Source of the DNA: Tupaia tana
Lineage: Eukaryota > Chordata > Mammalia > Scandentia > Tupaiidae
Length of the DNA stretch: 64,000 nucleotides
Reading direction: 5' to 3'
Assembly: GCA_026018925.1 (NCBI GenBank)
Contig: JAKSZU010000009.1
Coordinates: 84,189,407-84,253,406, forward strand
Positions 50,976-61,912 of the stretch are shown here, piece by piece; position 1 is the stretch's first letter; the number at the start of each line of letters is the position of its first letter. Below the pieces are notes generated by a model that did not search any database, was not told the origin of the DNA, and saw nothing but the letters and a program-made list of their open reading frames with translations. A program made the position numbers and the translations under genes.

Positions 50976-51007
50976 AGATTTATTTAATTTTATTTATCAT
51001 TGTTATT

Positions 51008-51135
51008 GTTTTTTAAATTTGCTACCGGGCACATGCACATACACACACAACAGAGCATGCCACCAGGTCTAGGACTCAAACTGGTTGGTCACATAGGAGT
51101 CCAGTGCCTTAACCATCATACCATCTGCTAGCCCT
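51008..51135 (-). mobile_element. Short-form SINE
   Basis: TTTGCTACCGGGCACATGC then directly CATGCCACCAGGTCTAGG; ends CCATCTGCTAGCCC. Confidence 0.78.
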
Positions 51136-51944
51136 CAGTTAATAAATTTTTTGCTTTTTGTAGAGAATGATTTCAGCTTTCCTTAAACCTTAAATTTACT
51201 GTAAACTGCACATACTGACTACTGTATGCTATTATAGCCAATTCTTATTTAAAAGTTAAGATTGATCATGGTATAAAATAATGGCCAAAACAGTAACAGG
51301 CAATTACAGAAGTCCATTCAATATCATAATGCTTTCCCCCTTCATACTAAAAAGATATGAGGCATTTCCAGAAATGAAAGCCTAACAATTTTGAAAAATG
51401 CCTTCAAGTACTGGATAAAGTACAACAAAATTCCTTGTAAATGCAGTTTAGCTTATGAGAAAAAACAAGGGAAAATCTTCTGAGACAGAACCAAAGAAAA
51501 AGAAGAAACTATTAGAAATAAGGACTAATGTCCCTGAAACCCACTAAGATAGTGTTGGAACTGAGCTTTCTGAATAAAGCTAGAAACCTTGAAGGCAACA
51601 ACATCAGCATAAAACTAGTAGGATAAATCATATCAGCTGACAAAGGAAGATGAAATGACAAGATTAACTGTCTTCTTGGATCTTGGCTAGGAACTGAGGG
51701 TGGCAAAAAGGCTCCTTTAAGAATCTGTAACCACAGCTATATCTTGATATAGATTTGGGGTTCAATTAGACACTATTAGAATCATCTGGTAAACCTTATC
51801 CTAAAACAGTAAAGTAGTCCCAAGTTTGAGAGACATCCTCAACTCAGGAATTTCAGGATTATGTGAAGAGAAGGGTAAAAGAGAAAATGACATAAAGCTG
51901 AGGAAAAAGCTGGCAAACTGGAATACATATGTCAATTAAGATGA
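51136..51944. other. No gene or repeat recognised
   Basis: Unique-looking sequence without a supportable gene. Confidence 0.45.
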
Positions 51945-51959
51945 AAAAATAAAGTTAAA

Positions 51960-52200
51960 GGCCAGCCAGGTGGTGCGGTTGTTAAGGAAGCTGAATCCCA
52001 CAAGGCCGACTGTGTGATTTGAGTTCCTGACCAGTTAACTTAAAAAACATGCCAGTGTGTGTGTGCATACATGCCCAAAATCCAAAGAGGAGAACGGGAG
52101 AGAAGAGATTGTGAGGTAGTCATCACCCGTGGGGAGTGCTTTCTCACTTTCTCCCTGTCTTTCCAGTAAACGTGCATACCCTATAGCAAACTAAAAAGTA
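51960..52200 (+). mobile_element. Old SINE subtype
   Basis: GGCCAGCCAGGTGGTGCGG head, CCCTATAGCAAACTAAAAAG tail. Confidence 0.8.
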
Positions 52201-52349
52201 ATAACAAATAAGGTTAATATGAAAGAGAAACTAAAAGACCAAGTCTAGTATCTGGAATCCAAGAAAGACATAATGAAAAGAATGTGTAAAAGGTTATATT
52301 CAAAGAGATAATGCCTGAGTCATCCATAACTGATCAGAATAAATTGTTT

Positions 52350-52610
52350 GGGACCAGCAGATGGTGTAATGGTTACACTGCACTCCCATATGGTCAAGTA
52401 TGATTTGAGTCCCAGACCCAGCAGCTTAAGACTCATACTAGATGTGTGTATGTGTGTGTGTGTGTGTCCAAAATCCTGAGAGGAATATGGAGGAGAAGGA
52501 ATTTCTTTGTGGCAATCCCCCTAGAGGGTGATTTTTCACTTTCTGTCTGTCTCTCCAGTGAGCACACATGCCCTATAGCAAAAAAAAAAAAAATTAAAAA
52601 TTAAAAAAAG
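52350..52610 (+). mobile_element. SINE, intermediate subtype
   Basis: GGGACCAGCAGATGGTGTAATGG head, CCCTATAGC then a long A-rich tail. Confidence 0.9.
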
Positions 52611-52757
52611 AATTTAAAAAAATCTAAAAAATAAAAAAGAGTAAAATGTTTAAATTCAGAAATCACAAAGCAAATACCAGGCAAGATGAATAAAAAATAA
52701 ATCTAGATCTAAATACATTAAGTAAAACCTCTGAATACCAAAGGCTAAAATAACTTT

Positions 52758-53013
52758 TTTTGGGGGGAGGGGTTTTTGCTATAAGGCGTATGCGCTCACC
52801 AGAAAGACAGAGAGAGACAGAGAGACAGAAAGTGAGATATCATCCCCCAGGGGGAATGGCCACGCCACAATCCCTTCTCCATTCTCCTCTCGGGATCTTG
52901 GGCACGCGCGCACACATGCCTGGCGTGAGTTTAAGCCACCAGGTCCGGGACTTGAACCTCAGTCAGCTACACGGGAGTTCAGTGACATACCCATTACACT
53001 AATTGCTGGTCTC
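52758..53013 (-). mobile_element. SINE (CYN-like) with perfect 17-bp duplication
   Basis: Flanked by AAGGCTAAAATAACTTT at 52741-52757 and 53014-53030. Confidence 0.96.
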
Positions 53014-53447
53014 AAGGCTAAAATAACTTTAAATGAGCTGTAGTAAACAGTAGTAAAAGTCCGGATAATTTAATGAAATATCTATAAAACAGCAGAATTT
53101 TCAAAATAAAATGGTAAAGTATCTTCTAAAAGGTGTACAATTGATTCACAACACTGTATTAAGTTACAGTAAATACCAAATTAGAAAATACTGAACCATT
53201 GCTTCTAGAGGTGATACAGAATTAGGATCCTATAAGTCCATGGTTACAAGATTTTCATCAATCAAGTATTGGGTTGTCAGAAAAGTCATGACGCATTTTT
53301 GAAACAAACAGCACTAGTTTATTTTTAGAAGTACTAGAGTCATTCACATCTATGTTATTCCTACATCGTTTGGCAGCTAACAGTTCTAGTTTCATTCTTA
53401 AAAAAAAAGTTAAGTGATTTGGCTGAGTTCTGGAGATTTTACAAGTT

Positions 53448-53565
53448 GGGACCAGCAGTTGGCATAATGGCTATGTCACTGAACTCCCATGTAGTCAACA
53501 GTGGTTCGAGTTTCGGACACGGTGGCTTAAACTCACGCTGGGCATGTGTGCGTGCATGCCCAAGA
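53448..53565 (+). mobile_element. SINE head, left arm of head-out inverted composite
   Basis: GGGACCAGCAGTTGGCATAATGG to GCATGCCCAAG; then sequence switches to a reverse SINE. Confidence 0.88.
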
Positions 53566-53759
53566 CAGACAGACAGAAGGTGAGAAATCACCCCATGGCG
53601 GGGAGGGGGTGGGGAATGACCATGCCACAATCATTCTCCTCCATTCTCCTCTCAGGATTTTGAGCATGCACGCACATGCACCAGGCATGAGTTTTAAGCC
53701 ACTGGATCCACTGTGCAGGAGTCCTGTGACGTAACCATTACACCATCTGCTGGTCCCCA
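53566..53759 (-). mobile_element. SINE, right arm of head-out inverted composite
   Basis: Starts at ACAGACAGACAGAAGG within the SINE CT/GA region and ends CATCTGCTGGTCCCC. Both arms lack the 3' tail. Confidence 0.88.
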
Positions 53760-54650
53760 GACAATCCTTTTTTGAAGCAACTGAAAACTGGTGATGAAAA
53801 GTGGATTGTTTATAACAATGTGGTGCACAAATAGTCTTGGTTCCGATGTGATGATTTACCTCAAATGACACTGAAAGCAGACATTCATCAGAGGAAGGTT
53901 ATACTCTTGGGGTGGTGGGATTTTAAAGGTGTCATGCTTTGGACCAGCAGATGGCATGGTGAATACACCAGATTCCCACATGGTTGACGATGGATTGAAT
54001 CCCAGATCCAGCAGCTTAAAACTCACACTGAGTGCATGTGCATATGTGCCCAAGATCCTGAGAGGTGAATGGAGGAAAAGGGATTGCAGCATGGACGTCG
54101 CCCCTGGGGGGTGATTTCTTGTCTCTTTGTCTCAGTCTTTCTCTCTGGTGAGCACACATGTCCTATAGCAAAAATCTCTAAAAAAAAAAAAAAAAGTGTC
54201 ATGTTTTTTGAGCTCCTACGAAGGAACCATTCAATCAATTCAAATGTGTCCTGTCAGCAATTAGACAGTTTGAATGACTCCATCATTCAGAAATGTGCAG
54301 AGTTTGTTAATTATAAAGGAGTTGCATTCTATCATGACAATGAGAGACCACACACAAGTTTGATCACCTGTCAAAAAATTTTGGAGCTTCAATGGGATGT
54401 GTTGCCACACTCTCCATACTCGCCAGATCTTGTGCCATCAAACTTTCACTTTTTTCTCTCTCTTCAAAACTCCTTGTGTGCTTTAAGTTCAATTCAGATG
54501 AGGTTGTAAATCTGTACCTTGTTCAGTTTTTTGCTGATAAAGACAGCAAAACTTCCTCTATGAATGAGGAATTATGAAGCTCACTGAAAGATGGCATAAG
54601 GTTATTGAACAAAATGGGCAATATATCACTGATTGATCTCTGTTCTTTAT
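53760..54650 (+). pseudogene. mariner transposase remnant
   Basis: The catalytic DD34D core is readable across a SINE insertion: TGDEKWIVYNNVVHK near 53793-53835 (first Asp), ADIHQRKVILLGWWDFKGV-like sequence near 53878-53930, then FYHDNERPHTSL near 54330-54362 (second Asp), HSPYSPDLVPSNFHFF near 54410-54455 (third Asp), and a C-terminal ERWHKVIEQNGQYI near 54585-54625. The WVPHEL and helix-turn-helix regions are missing. Inactive. Confidence 0.85.
53942..54195 (+). mobile_element. SINE inserted in mariner
   Basis: Flanked by GTGTCATGCTTT (53930-53941) and GTGTCATGTTTT (54196-54207). Confidence 0.93.
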
Positions 54651-54667
54651 ATAAATAAGTGACTTTT

Positions 54668-54933
54668 TTTCTTTTTTTTTTTTAGAGATTTTTGCTATAG
54701 GGCACGTGTACTCGCCAGACAGACAGAGACAGACAGAGAGACAGAAAGCGAGAAATCACCCCCCAGGGGGGATGGCCACGCTGCAATCCCCTCTCCTCCA
54801 TTCTCCTCTCAGGATCCTGGGCACGCACCCACATGCGCCTGGCGTGAGTTTTAAGCCACCGGGTCTGGGACGTGAACTGCGGTCGACTACATGGGAGTCC
54901 AGCGACATAGCCGTTATGCCAACTGCTGGTCCC
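54668..54933 (-). mobile_element. SINE inserted in mariner, perfect 18-bp duplication
   Basis: Flanked by TATAAATAAGTGACTTTT at 54650-54667 and 54934-54951. Confidence 0.96.
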
Positions 54934-55192
54934 TATAAATAAGTGACTTTTGAAAAACAGAAAAAAAACAAGTCATGACTTTTCCAACAACCCAATAATA
55001 TGTAACCGTATCTTAGATGTTTCTGTTGTAACACTAGTGAATATGTATTTTTGATTCTCCAACGTTGAATTCATGGCCATCGACACTGTAATTCATTCCT
55101 CAAAGAAGCCTATCTAACACATGATTTTCTCCATAAAGCATATCACAACCTTTTTGCATTTAGGAACACAAGACAACACTTCATTATATTCG

Positions 55193-55197
<5 letters not shown>

Positions 55198-55234
<37 letters not shown>
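55198..55234. repeat. Poly(T) run, 37 bases
   Basis: Pure T. No recognisable retroelement body adjoins it on either side. Confidence 0.97.
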
Positions 55235-55237
<3 letters not shown>

Positions 55238-55556
55238 GATTTGTCAAAGATTTCTTTTTTTCCATTTCCAGTCTTTTAAACCAGACAGATTTGCTTAGAA
55301 TAAAGCTAGTTCTAAAAGTACAAAAGTTAAGCCCAAAGGATAAGATTAAATTCAACAACCCAGAGTGATAAAGCGTTAAAGATATGAATAGGTGCATTCA
55401 ATAGAAAACCAGTTGTCAAGGTGATTGATTACCTAACAGCCAGAGGCTGAAGTCCTTATACTGCAAAAACAAGAAACAGTTTAATGTATGCACTGTATAA
55501 TGGAGTTTGTAGCTGTACCTTGTCTTCTAGTTATTACTTAAGAATAAATATTATTG

Positions 55557-55803
55557 GGACCGGCAGTTAGCGTAATGGCTATGTCACTGGACTCCCACAT
55601 AGTTGACTGTGGTTCGAGTCCCAGACCCAGTGGCTTAAACTCACACCGGGCACGTGTGTGTTTGTGCCCAAGATCCCGAGAGGAGAATGGAGGAGAAGGG
55701 ATTGCGGCATGGCCTTCCCCCTGGGGGGTGATTTCTCGCTTTCTGTCTGTCTCTGTCTGTCTAGCGAGTGCATGCACCCTATAGCAAAAACCTCTCCAAA
55801 AAA
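55557..55803 (+). mobile_element. SINE (CYN-like)
   Basis: Flanked by AAGAATAAATATTATTG (55540-55556) and AAGAATAAATACTATTG (55804-55820). Confidence 0.95.
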
Positions 55804-55820
55804 AAGAATAAATACTATTG

Positions 55821-57899
55821 TGTGGTCTGTAGTGGTCAACCTGCATCTATTTTAAATTTTCTATAATAGTGTGACTATAAGGCCACAATATTTAGTTTGG
55901 ACAAAACTCATAATATGACTATGGTATCATGTTACTCATGCTTCTGAAATATAAATTGTTTTAACTCAATTGAGGTTATAAAGAAATTTTAAAATACTAC
56001 ATACAGCATGACTAGTGTATTAAAATCATTCATACTTAGATATTTATATCTAATATCAAAATAAAATTTACTAACGCAGTGCCACAGTAATCAGTCTAAC
56101 ATACTTGCTAATTGATCCTACAGGTGTAAGGTCAGAATTTCAGTGTCTACTATTTCACTTTACTAAATGAGGAATGCAGCAGCATTTATAGAATAATCAC
56201 AAATGGTAAAGCCACCCAAGGATCATGGTAGCTATTCAGTTAGCTTATGTCACAAGCTTAGAAATAAATCCTCACTAAATGAACTGAGTTGAATTTCAAT
56301 TCTTCATCAAAAGGTGCTAGTAGAGGTTGTCAGTCACCTTCCAATATAAATCCCCAATCTAATGTCCAGCATATGAGAGAGCGGCAGAGATGGAAGAAAA
56401 ACCTTTAGAAATTCTGAGAAAATTCCCCCTTTCTTACTAAAACCTGTATTTCTCATACTGAGTGTAGCTGTGTGCTTCAGGTGCTTAAAGAGGAATTCCA
56501 TGGGGGGAATATTTTCTGGCCAACTTGACCAATCCCGTATCAAATCTGAGTTTTTCTACAAGAGGCTTTAAACTTCTTTCCTTCTCTCAGTATAATCTTC
56601 CTCAGATTGAAAGCTGTTGTTTTTCCTACAATGCTATGAGTGTCTGTTTCAGAAGTTCTATTAATACCTTACATGCCTATGAGTAAGGTGGGCTGTCACA
56701 ATGAGAACTCTTAGAGCTACTACATCCAGATTCATGTGGGCATCCAGCAGTATTTTTTTATGTCACCATTATAAATAGAAACTAAGCCTGTAACACTGTT
56801 CTGTTTGCATTATTGCTAAAGTGCAGTTCTACTCATAAGCCAAGTAAGTTCTCCTGTAGCCCAGGGCCTCCCACTGTGCCAAGAGGGTGCTGGTCAGTGG
56901 CTATGGTAGTTGGGTCCATGCCAATCTGTGGGTTGTGTGGCTGACAGTCAGGAACAAGGAACACCAGCACTGCAGGCCTAGAGGCTAACTTAGTGAGAAG
57001 AACCCCCAAACCCAGTCAGTAGGGATGTGCTGGGATGGGCTGGAGCAGCAACTATGGAATCCTGACAATATCGCCCATTGGCCTTGGGGTCTTGGGGACC
57101 ATTTTATACAATGAAATCACCAACAAAAAGGACAAACATATAAAAAAGTGGCACTAAGTAGACACCAAGAGAGACACTTTTTACAGTGTGAAAGGTGAAA
57201 TAAAAAGGCAGAGCAATATGCTGCCTTGTCTGACCTAACCTGGAAATGAGCACACAGAGAGATAATATTTTCATCCAAAGTGTCCATATATAAATCTTGG
57301 GAAATATTAACAAAACTTACATAACTAACAAAACTAAGTAAGGATAAAGAAGTAATGAAACACTCTATTTAAGAAGCTTAATTCATTAATTATATCAAGA
57401 ATTATAGCCAGTCCTGTTCCCCAAATTTGAGAATATACAAGTTTTCCAGCATATGAGACATATAAAAACTCATCATAGACTGAGCCATAATGGAAAGCTG
57501 AAATAAGATACATCAAACAAAACTGCTGTCTAATCATAACTCAGTAATTAATATGTGAATTATCGTCACAATTTTTAATAAAAATCTAAAACTGTTCTAA
57601 GATAACCTATATTAAAAACATACTTGGAAATTATTAAAAAACTACATATGGTTAAAATTTGTAATGAAAAAAATAAACTATTTTGAACTAAGCAAAAATG
57701 AATAGAATGAGGCTTGTAGGATGTAGATGATTTCATACATAGATGGAGTTTTCTAATCTTATTAGGAAGGAATGTGGGCTGAAAATTAAAACAGTAAGCT
57801 TTAATCTCACTAAGTCAGGAAAAGGATATAATAAACCCAAAAGGAAAAAAGAAGGAAAAAAATTCAGAGGGAAAAATAACAGGCAACAAAGATACTATA
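55821..57899. other. No gene recognised; GC-richer patch at 56810-57090
   Basis: About 2 kb of unique-looking AT-rich sequence. The patch at 56810-57090 is richer in GC (CCAGGGCCTCCCACTGTGCC, CATTGGCCTTGGGGTCTTGG) and may be an unrecognised old element. No open frame worth naming. Confidence 0.4.
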
Positions 57900-58274
57900 A
57901 ACAGTAAGGATTCATACAGACAAAGTTGAGTTCTGTATAAAGACTGATAATATTAACATACCTCTACAGAAACTGATCAAGGAAAAAGGGAAGGAATTAA
58001 CAGAGTTTAGATAAAAAGGGAGTGATAACTGCAGATACAGTAGAAATGTTTTTAAATAAATTATGAGCATTTTGCCAAAAAATTGGAAATCTTAGACAAA
58101 ATGGACAATACTGGAAAAATTACTATATAAAATGAAAAATAAAAATTAAATTCTAAATTTCTGATTCAATGTTTTAAAACATCTTACCAAATACATAAAT
58201 AAATAGATAAAATAGGAACAGGCCCTGATGGTTTTATTGGCTTATTATAACAATTATTTAAGAAAAAGGCAATT

Positions 58275-58526
58275 CCCTTGGGACCAGGAATTGGTGTAAT
58301 TGCTATGTTGCTGGACTCTGATGTAGCTGACTGAGATTCAAGTCTCGGACCTGGTGGCTTAAACTCACACTGGGCACGTGTGTGTGTGAGCCCAAGATCC
58401 TGAGAGAAGAATGGAGGAGAAGGGATTGCGGCATGGCCATTCCCCCAGGGGGTAATTTCTTGCTTTCTGTCTCTTTGGCGAGCACACCCGCCCTATAGCA
58501 AAAAAAAAAAAAAAAGAAAGAAAGAA
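58275..58526 (+). mobile_element. SINE with GAAA-rich tail
   Basis: Flanked by AGAAAAAGGCAATT at 58261-58274 and 58527-58540 (perfect). The tail extends as AAAGAAAGAAAG. Confidence 0.94.
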
Positions 58527-58770
58527 AGAAAAAGGCAATTGCCATCTCACACAAACTTTTCCAAAAAATAGAATAAAGAAGGAGCAGTTCTCAACTTTGA
58601 TTTTTTAAAAATTAAATAAATAGACAGGAAAGGATAGTTTATGTGAATGAACAATTACAGGCCAAATTCACTTATGAACAGAGATGTTAAAACACTAAAC
58701 ACGATTCTTCATAACCATGATGGGTTTATCTTAGGAATGCAAAAATGGTTTAACATTTTAAAAATTATCC

Positions 58771-59029
58771 ATGGAGCCAGCCAATGGTGTGGTGGTCAAG
58801 ATGTCTAGATCCTACATGGCTGATTTCACAGTTCAAGTGCTGGACCCAGAGGCTTGAAACACATGCTGCATGTGTGTGTACCCAAAATTCTGAGAGGAGA
58901 AAGGAGGAGAAGGAATTGTAGTATGGTCATCCCCACTGAGGGGTGATTTCTCACCTTCCCTCTCTCCTTCTCCATCTTTGTCTCTCTCTGGTGAATGTAT
59001 GTTTCCCATAGCCAGAAAAAAAAAAATTC
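58771..59029 (+). mobile_element. Old SINE subtype in old L1
   Basis: GGAGCCAGCCAATGGTGTGG head, CCCATAGCCAGAAAAAAAA tail. Confidence 0.8.
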
Positions 59030-60022
59030 CACGTACTTTAACAACATTAAAGGAAACACAAATAATAATCTCAATATATAAAGGAAAATAGTGAATAAAA
59101 TCTAATGTTCAATAGTCATCAAATCAATACTCAGATGAATGGTTCATGACCAAACCCAGCAAACTACAAATGGAAAAAAATGTCCTTAACCTGAAAAATG
59201 TGTATCTACCCAAAAAAATATTAAATTAAATTAAAAGAAAGGGAAACTTCAGCAAACATCATCCTTAATGGTGAATAATTAGGATTCCTTTTCAAAATCC
59301 AAAACAAGAAAATGATCCTGATCTTTTTCTTTATATTAAAACATTGTTCAGGAGTCCTAGCAAACATGATAAGAAAAGGACAAGGAATAAAGAGTATACA
59401 AGATTAAATGGAAATCATTGAATCATCTTCAGATAATACAAATGTCTACCTATAAAACAGAGCACACATATTCTCCAACCCAAATATCCTGTTCTAGGCA
59501 TATATCCAAGAAAGGGTCTCTAGTCTATATAGAAAATATGTACAAAAGCAATCATAGCAGTATAGTTTATAATGGCAGAAAAAAATGGACATAATCAAAA
59601 TGTCCCTCACTGAGAGAGTAGATAAATTGTGGTATATTTCTACAATGAAGAACTGCATGCAAGTGAAAATGAAAACACATCATGAATGACTCTCAAACAT
59701 TCTGAATTGAAAAAAATAGCAATATGATACCACACATGCAAAATTGAAAATATGCAATATATAACTATCTTAAAAATGTGCATGCATAAGGGAAAATATA
59801 AAGAAATGCACAGAAATCATAAACATTAACGTTTAGATAGTAGTATTTGGTAAGGGAAGAAGAGATGAGTTAGTATTATTTTACTTAACTCCCATGGTAG
59901 ATTACTGTTATTTGTTTCACTTTTTTTTATACTTTAGAGAAGAATTAAAGTTATATGATTAAAAAATTTTCAAGTAAAAGGTCAGATTAAGAGTGTATAG
60001 TCTTTGTTCTATAAGATGATAT

Positions 60023-60285
60023 ATATATTTTTTTTTGAGAGGTTTTTGCTATAGGGCATGTGCATTTGCCAGAGAGACAGAGAGAGACAGAGAGACAGAT
60101 ATCAAGAAATCACCCCCCGGGGGGATGGCCATGCCACAATCCCTTCTCCTCCATTCTCCTCTCGGGATCTTGGGCACGCACACACATGAGCCCAGCATGA
60201 GTTTAAGCCACCGGGTCTGGCACTCGAACCACAGTCAACTACATGGGAGTCCAGCAACATAGGCATCACACTAACTGCTGGTTCC
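60023..60285 (-). mobile_element. SINE (CYN-like)
   Basis: Flanked by AAGATGATAT at 60013-60022 and 60286-60295. Confidence 0.93.
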
Positions 60286-60412
60286 AAGATGATATGTTTT
60301 TAAAAGGATGGTTGAAAATTAAAAGAAAAACCAATCTATTAAATATGTAGTACTAGTATATCGATAGGACAACACTATTAGTAATATGCACCAATCTTAC
60401 AACTTTAGTATT

Positions 60413-60688
60413 GGGGCCAGCAGTTAGCGTAATGGCTATGTCACTGGACTCCCACGTAGTCAACCACGGTTCGCGTCCTGGACCCGGTGGCTTAAACTCA
60501 CGCCGGGCGCGTGTGTGTGCATGCCCAAGATCCCGAGAGGAGAATAGAGGAGAAGGGATTGCGGCGTGGCCATCCCCCCTGGGGGATGATTTCCTGCTTT
60601 CTGTCTCTCTGTCTCTCTCTGTCTGTCTGGGGAGCGCACGCACCCTATAACGAAAACCTCTCTCTCAAAAAAAAAAAAAAAAAAAAAA
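60413..60688 (+). mobile_element. SINE (CYN-like)
   Basis: Flanked by AACTTTAGTATT at 60401-60412 and 60689-60700. Near-consensus, long A-tail. Confidence 0.95.
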
Positions 60689-60987
60689 AACTTTAGTATT
60701 TTCGTGTTTGATATACATTTAAAATAAAACAGCTGTTTTCTAAGACTCTTTTTTATACATCCTATTTCTCACCTATGGATATGCGCTATAAAAACACTGA
60801 TTTTAAGTTGATAGCGTCATTAGCTACTGACGGACATTTCCATGTTACTTTATATATGTTATACACTCTTCTGCACTTCACTACAATTCTGTGTGCTGTC
60901 TGATTCTTTAATTAGAGCAGTAAGAATGAGTCACAATCATCATTGTAGTAACAGTCTAGTGCAGTGCTTCACAGAAGTACTCTATAG

Positions 60988-61173
60988 TGGGGCCAGCTGG
61001 TGGTATGGTGGTTAAGAGTGCTGGACTCTTACATGGCCAACTGCAGTTCAAGTCCCAGACCTGGTGGCTTGCTTTCTCACTTTCTCTCTATCCCCCACTC
61101 TCTCTCTCTCTCTGGTCAAATTAAAGTAAATAAATAAAATAAGTAAAGTTCAATAAAATAATTCTTAAAAAAG
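60988..61173 (+). mobile_element. Short-form SINE with perfect duplication
   Basis: Flanked by AGTACTCTATAG at 60976-60987 and 61174-61185. Middle deleted; ends GGTCAAATTAAAGTAAAT. Confidence 0.93.
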
Positions 61174-61361
61174 AGTACTCTATAGCATTAGGTAAATGCA
61201 TAGGAAAAAAGTGCTTTGTAGTGGCATAAGAATTGTGAGGCACCACTGATACTGGAATAAGAAGATTCTGTTAAATATTTAAACTTATAAATAAGTTTAT
61301 ACTCACAGAATGCCACTTACTTGTATTGAGTATTACGGTTCCATATAAGATTTTCTCCAGA

Positions 61362-61711
61362 GGGGCCAGGTGGTGGCGTGGTGGTGAAGGCAGCTGGATC
61401 TCATATTGCAAAATGTGTGGTTCAAGTTCCAGACCTGGTGGCTTAAAAAAATATACCGGCACAGGGAACCAGCAGTTAGCGTAATGGCTATGTCGCTGGA
61501 CTCCCACGTAGTCAACCGCGGTTCGCGTCCTGGACCCGGTGGCTTAAAACTCACGCCGGGTGTGTGTGCGTGCGTGCCCAAGATCCCGAGAGGAGAATGG
61601 AGGAGAAGGGATTGCGGCGTGGCCATCCCCCCGGGGGGGTGATTTCTTGCTTTCTATCTCTCTGTCTCTCTTTGTCTATCTGGCGAGCGCACGCGCCCTG
61701 TAGTGAAAACG

Positions 61712-61770
<59 letters not shown>

Positions 61771-61912
61771 AGCACATATGCTTGCATGCCCAAAATCCCA
61801 AAAGGAGAATGGAAGAGGAGAAGCAATTACAGAGCGGCTATCTCCCCTGGGGGATACTTTCTCAATTTCTCTCTCTCTGGTGAGCATATGAGCCCTGTAA
61901 CAACAAAACTAT
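61362..61912 (+). mobile_element. Older SINE split by a young SINE
   Basis: Left part 61362-61463, right part 61777-61912 (CATGCCCAAAATCCC to GAGCCCTGTAAC). Confidence 0.88.
61464..61763 (+). mobile_element. Young SINE with (TA)n tail nested in older SINE
   Basis: Flanked by ATATACCGGCACA (61451-61463) and ATATACCAGCACA (61764-61776). The tail at 61714-61763 is TA repeats rather than poly(A). Confidence 0.94.

Larger units (their letters stand above)
53269..54995 (+). mobile_element. mariner DNA transposon with both terminal repeats, SINE-riddled
   Basis: Both ends carry a 24-bp inverted repeat beginning TTGGGTTGT and containing GAAAAGTCATGAC; the two copies match at about 22 of 24 positions and are flanked by TA. 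Inside are transposase remnants, but three SINE insertions (53448-53759, 53942-54195, 54668-54933) bring it to 1.7 kb. Without them only about 0.87 kb remains against about 1.3 kb for mariners, so the N-terminal DNA-binding part is mostly deleted. The TIR resembles ruminant and other mammalian mariners I remember. Confidence 0.88.
57900..59960 (+). mobile_element. Ancient L1 ORF2 and 3'UTR (L1M-type)
   Basis: Heavily decayed ORF2 phrases can be read in several frames: NLRQNGQYWKN near 58090, GPDGFI near 58222, IPG-like and DGFILGMQKWFN near 58720-58755, HHP-type 'ILNGE' remnant near 59265, then 'IVVYFYNEELHASENENTS'-type text near 59630-59690. Two SINEs interrupt it (58275-58526 and 58771-59029). 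Confidence 0.6.

Noticed and set aside
55198-55234. Poly(T) as the tail of an antisense retroelement
   Set aside because: No SINE or L1 body follows on the right side and no flanking duplication was seen.
60832-60850. Minus-strand AGTAACATGGAAA, which resembles the codons for Ser-Asn-Met-Glu of CHMP1B exon 1
   Set aside because: No ATG precedes the Ser codon and no GT donor follows the split base, so it cannot serve as exon 1.
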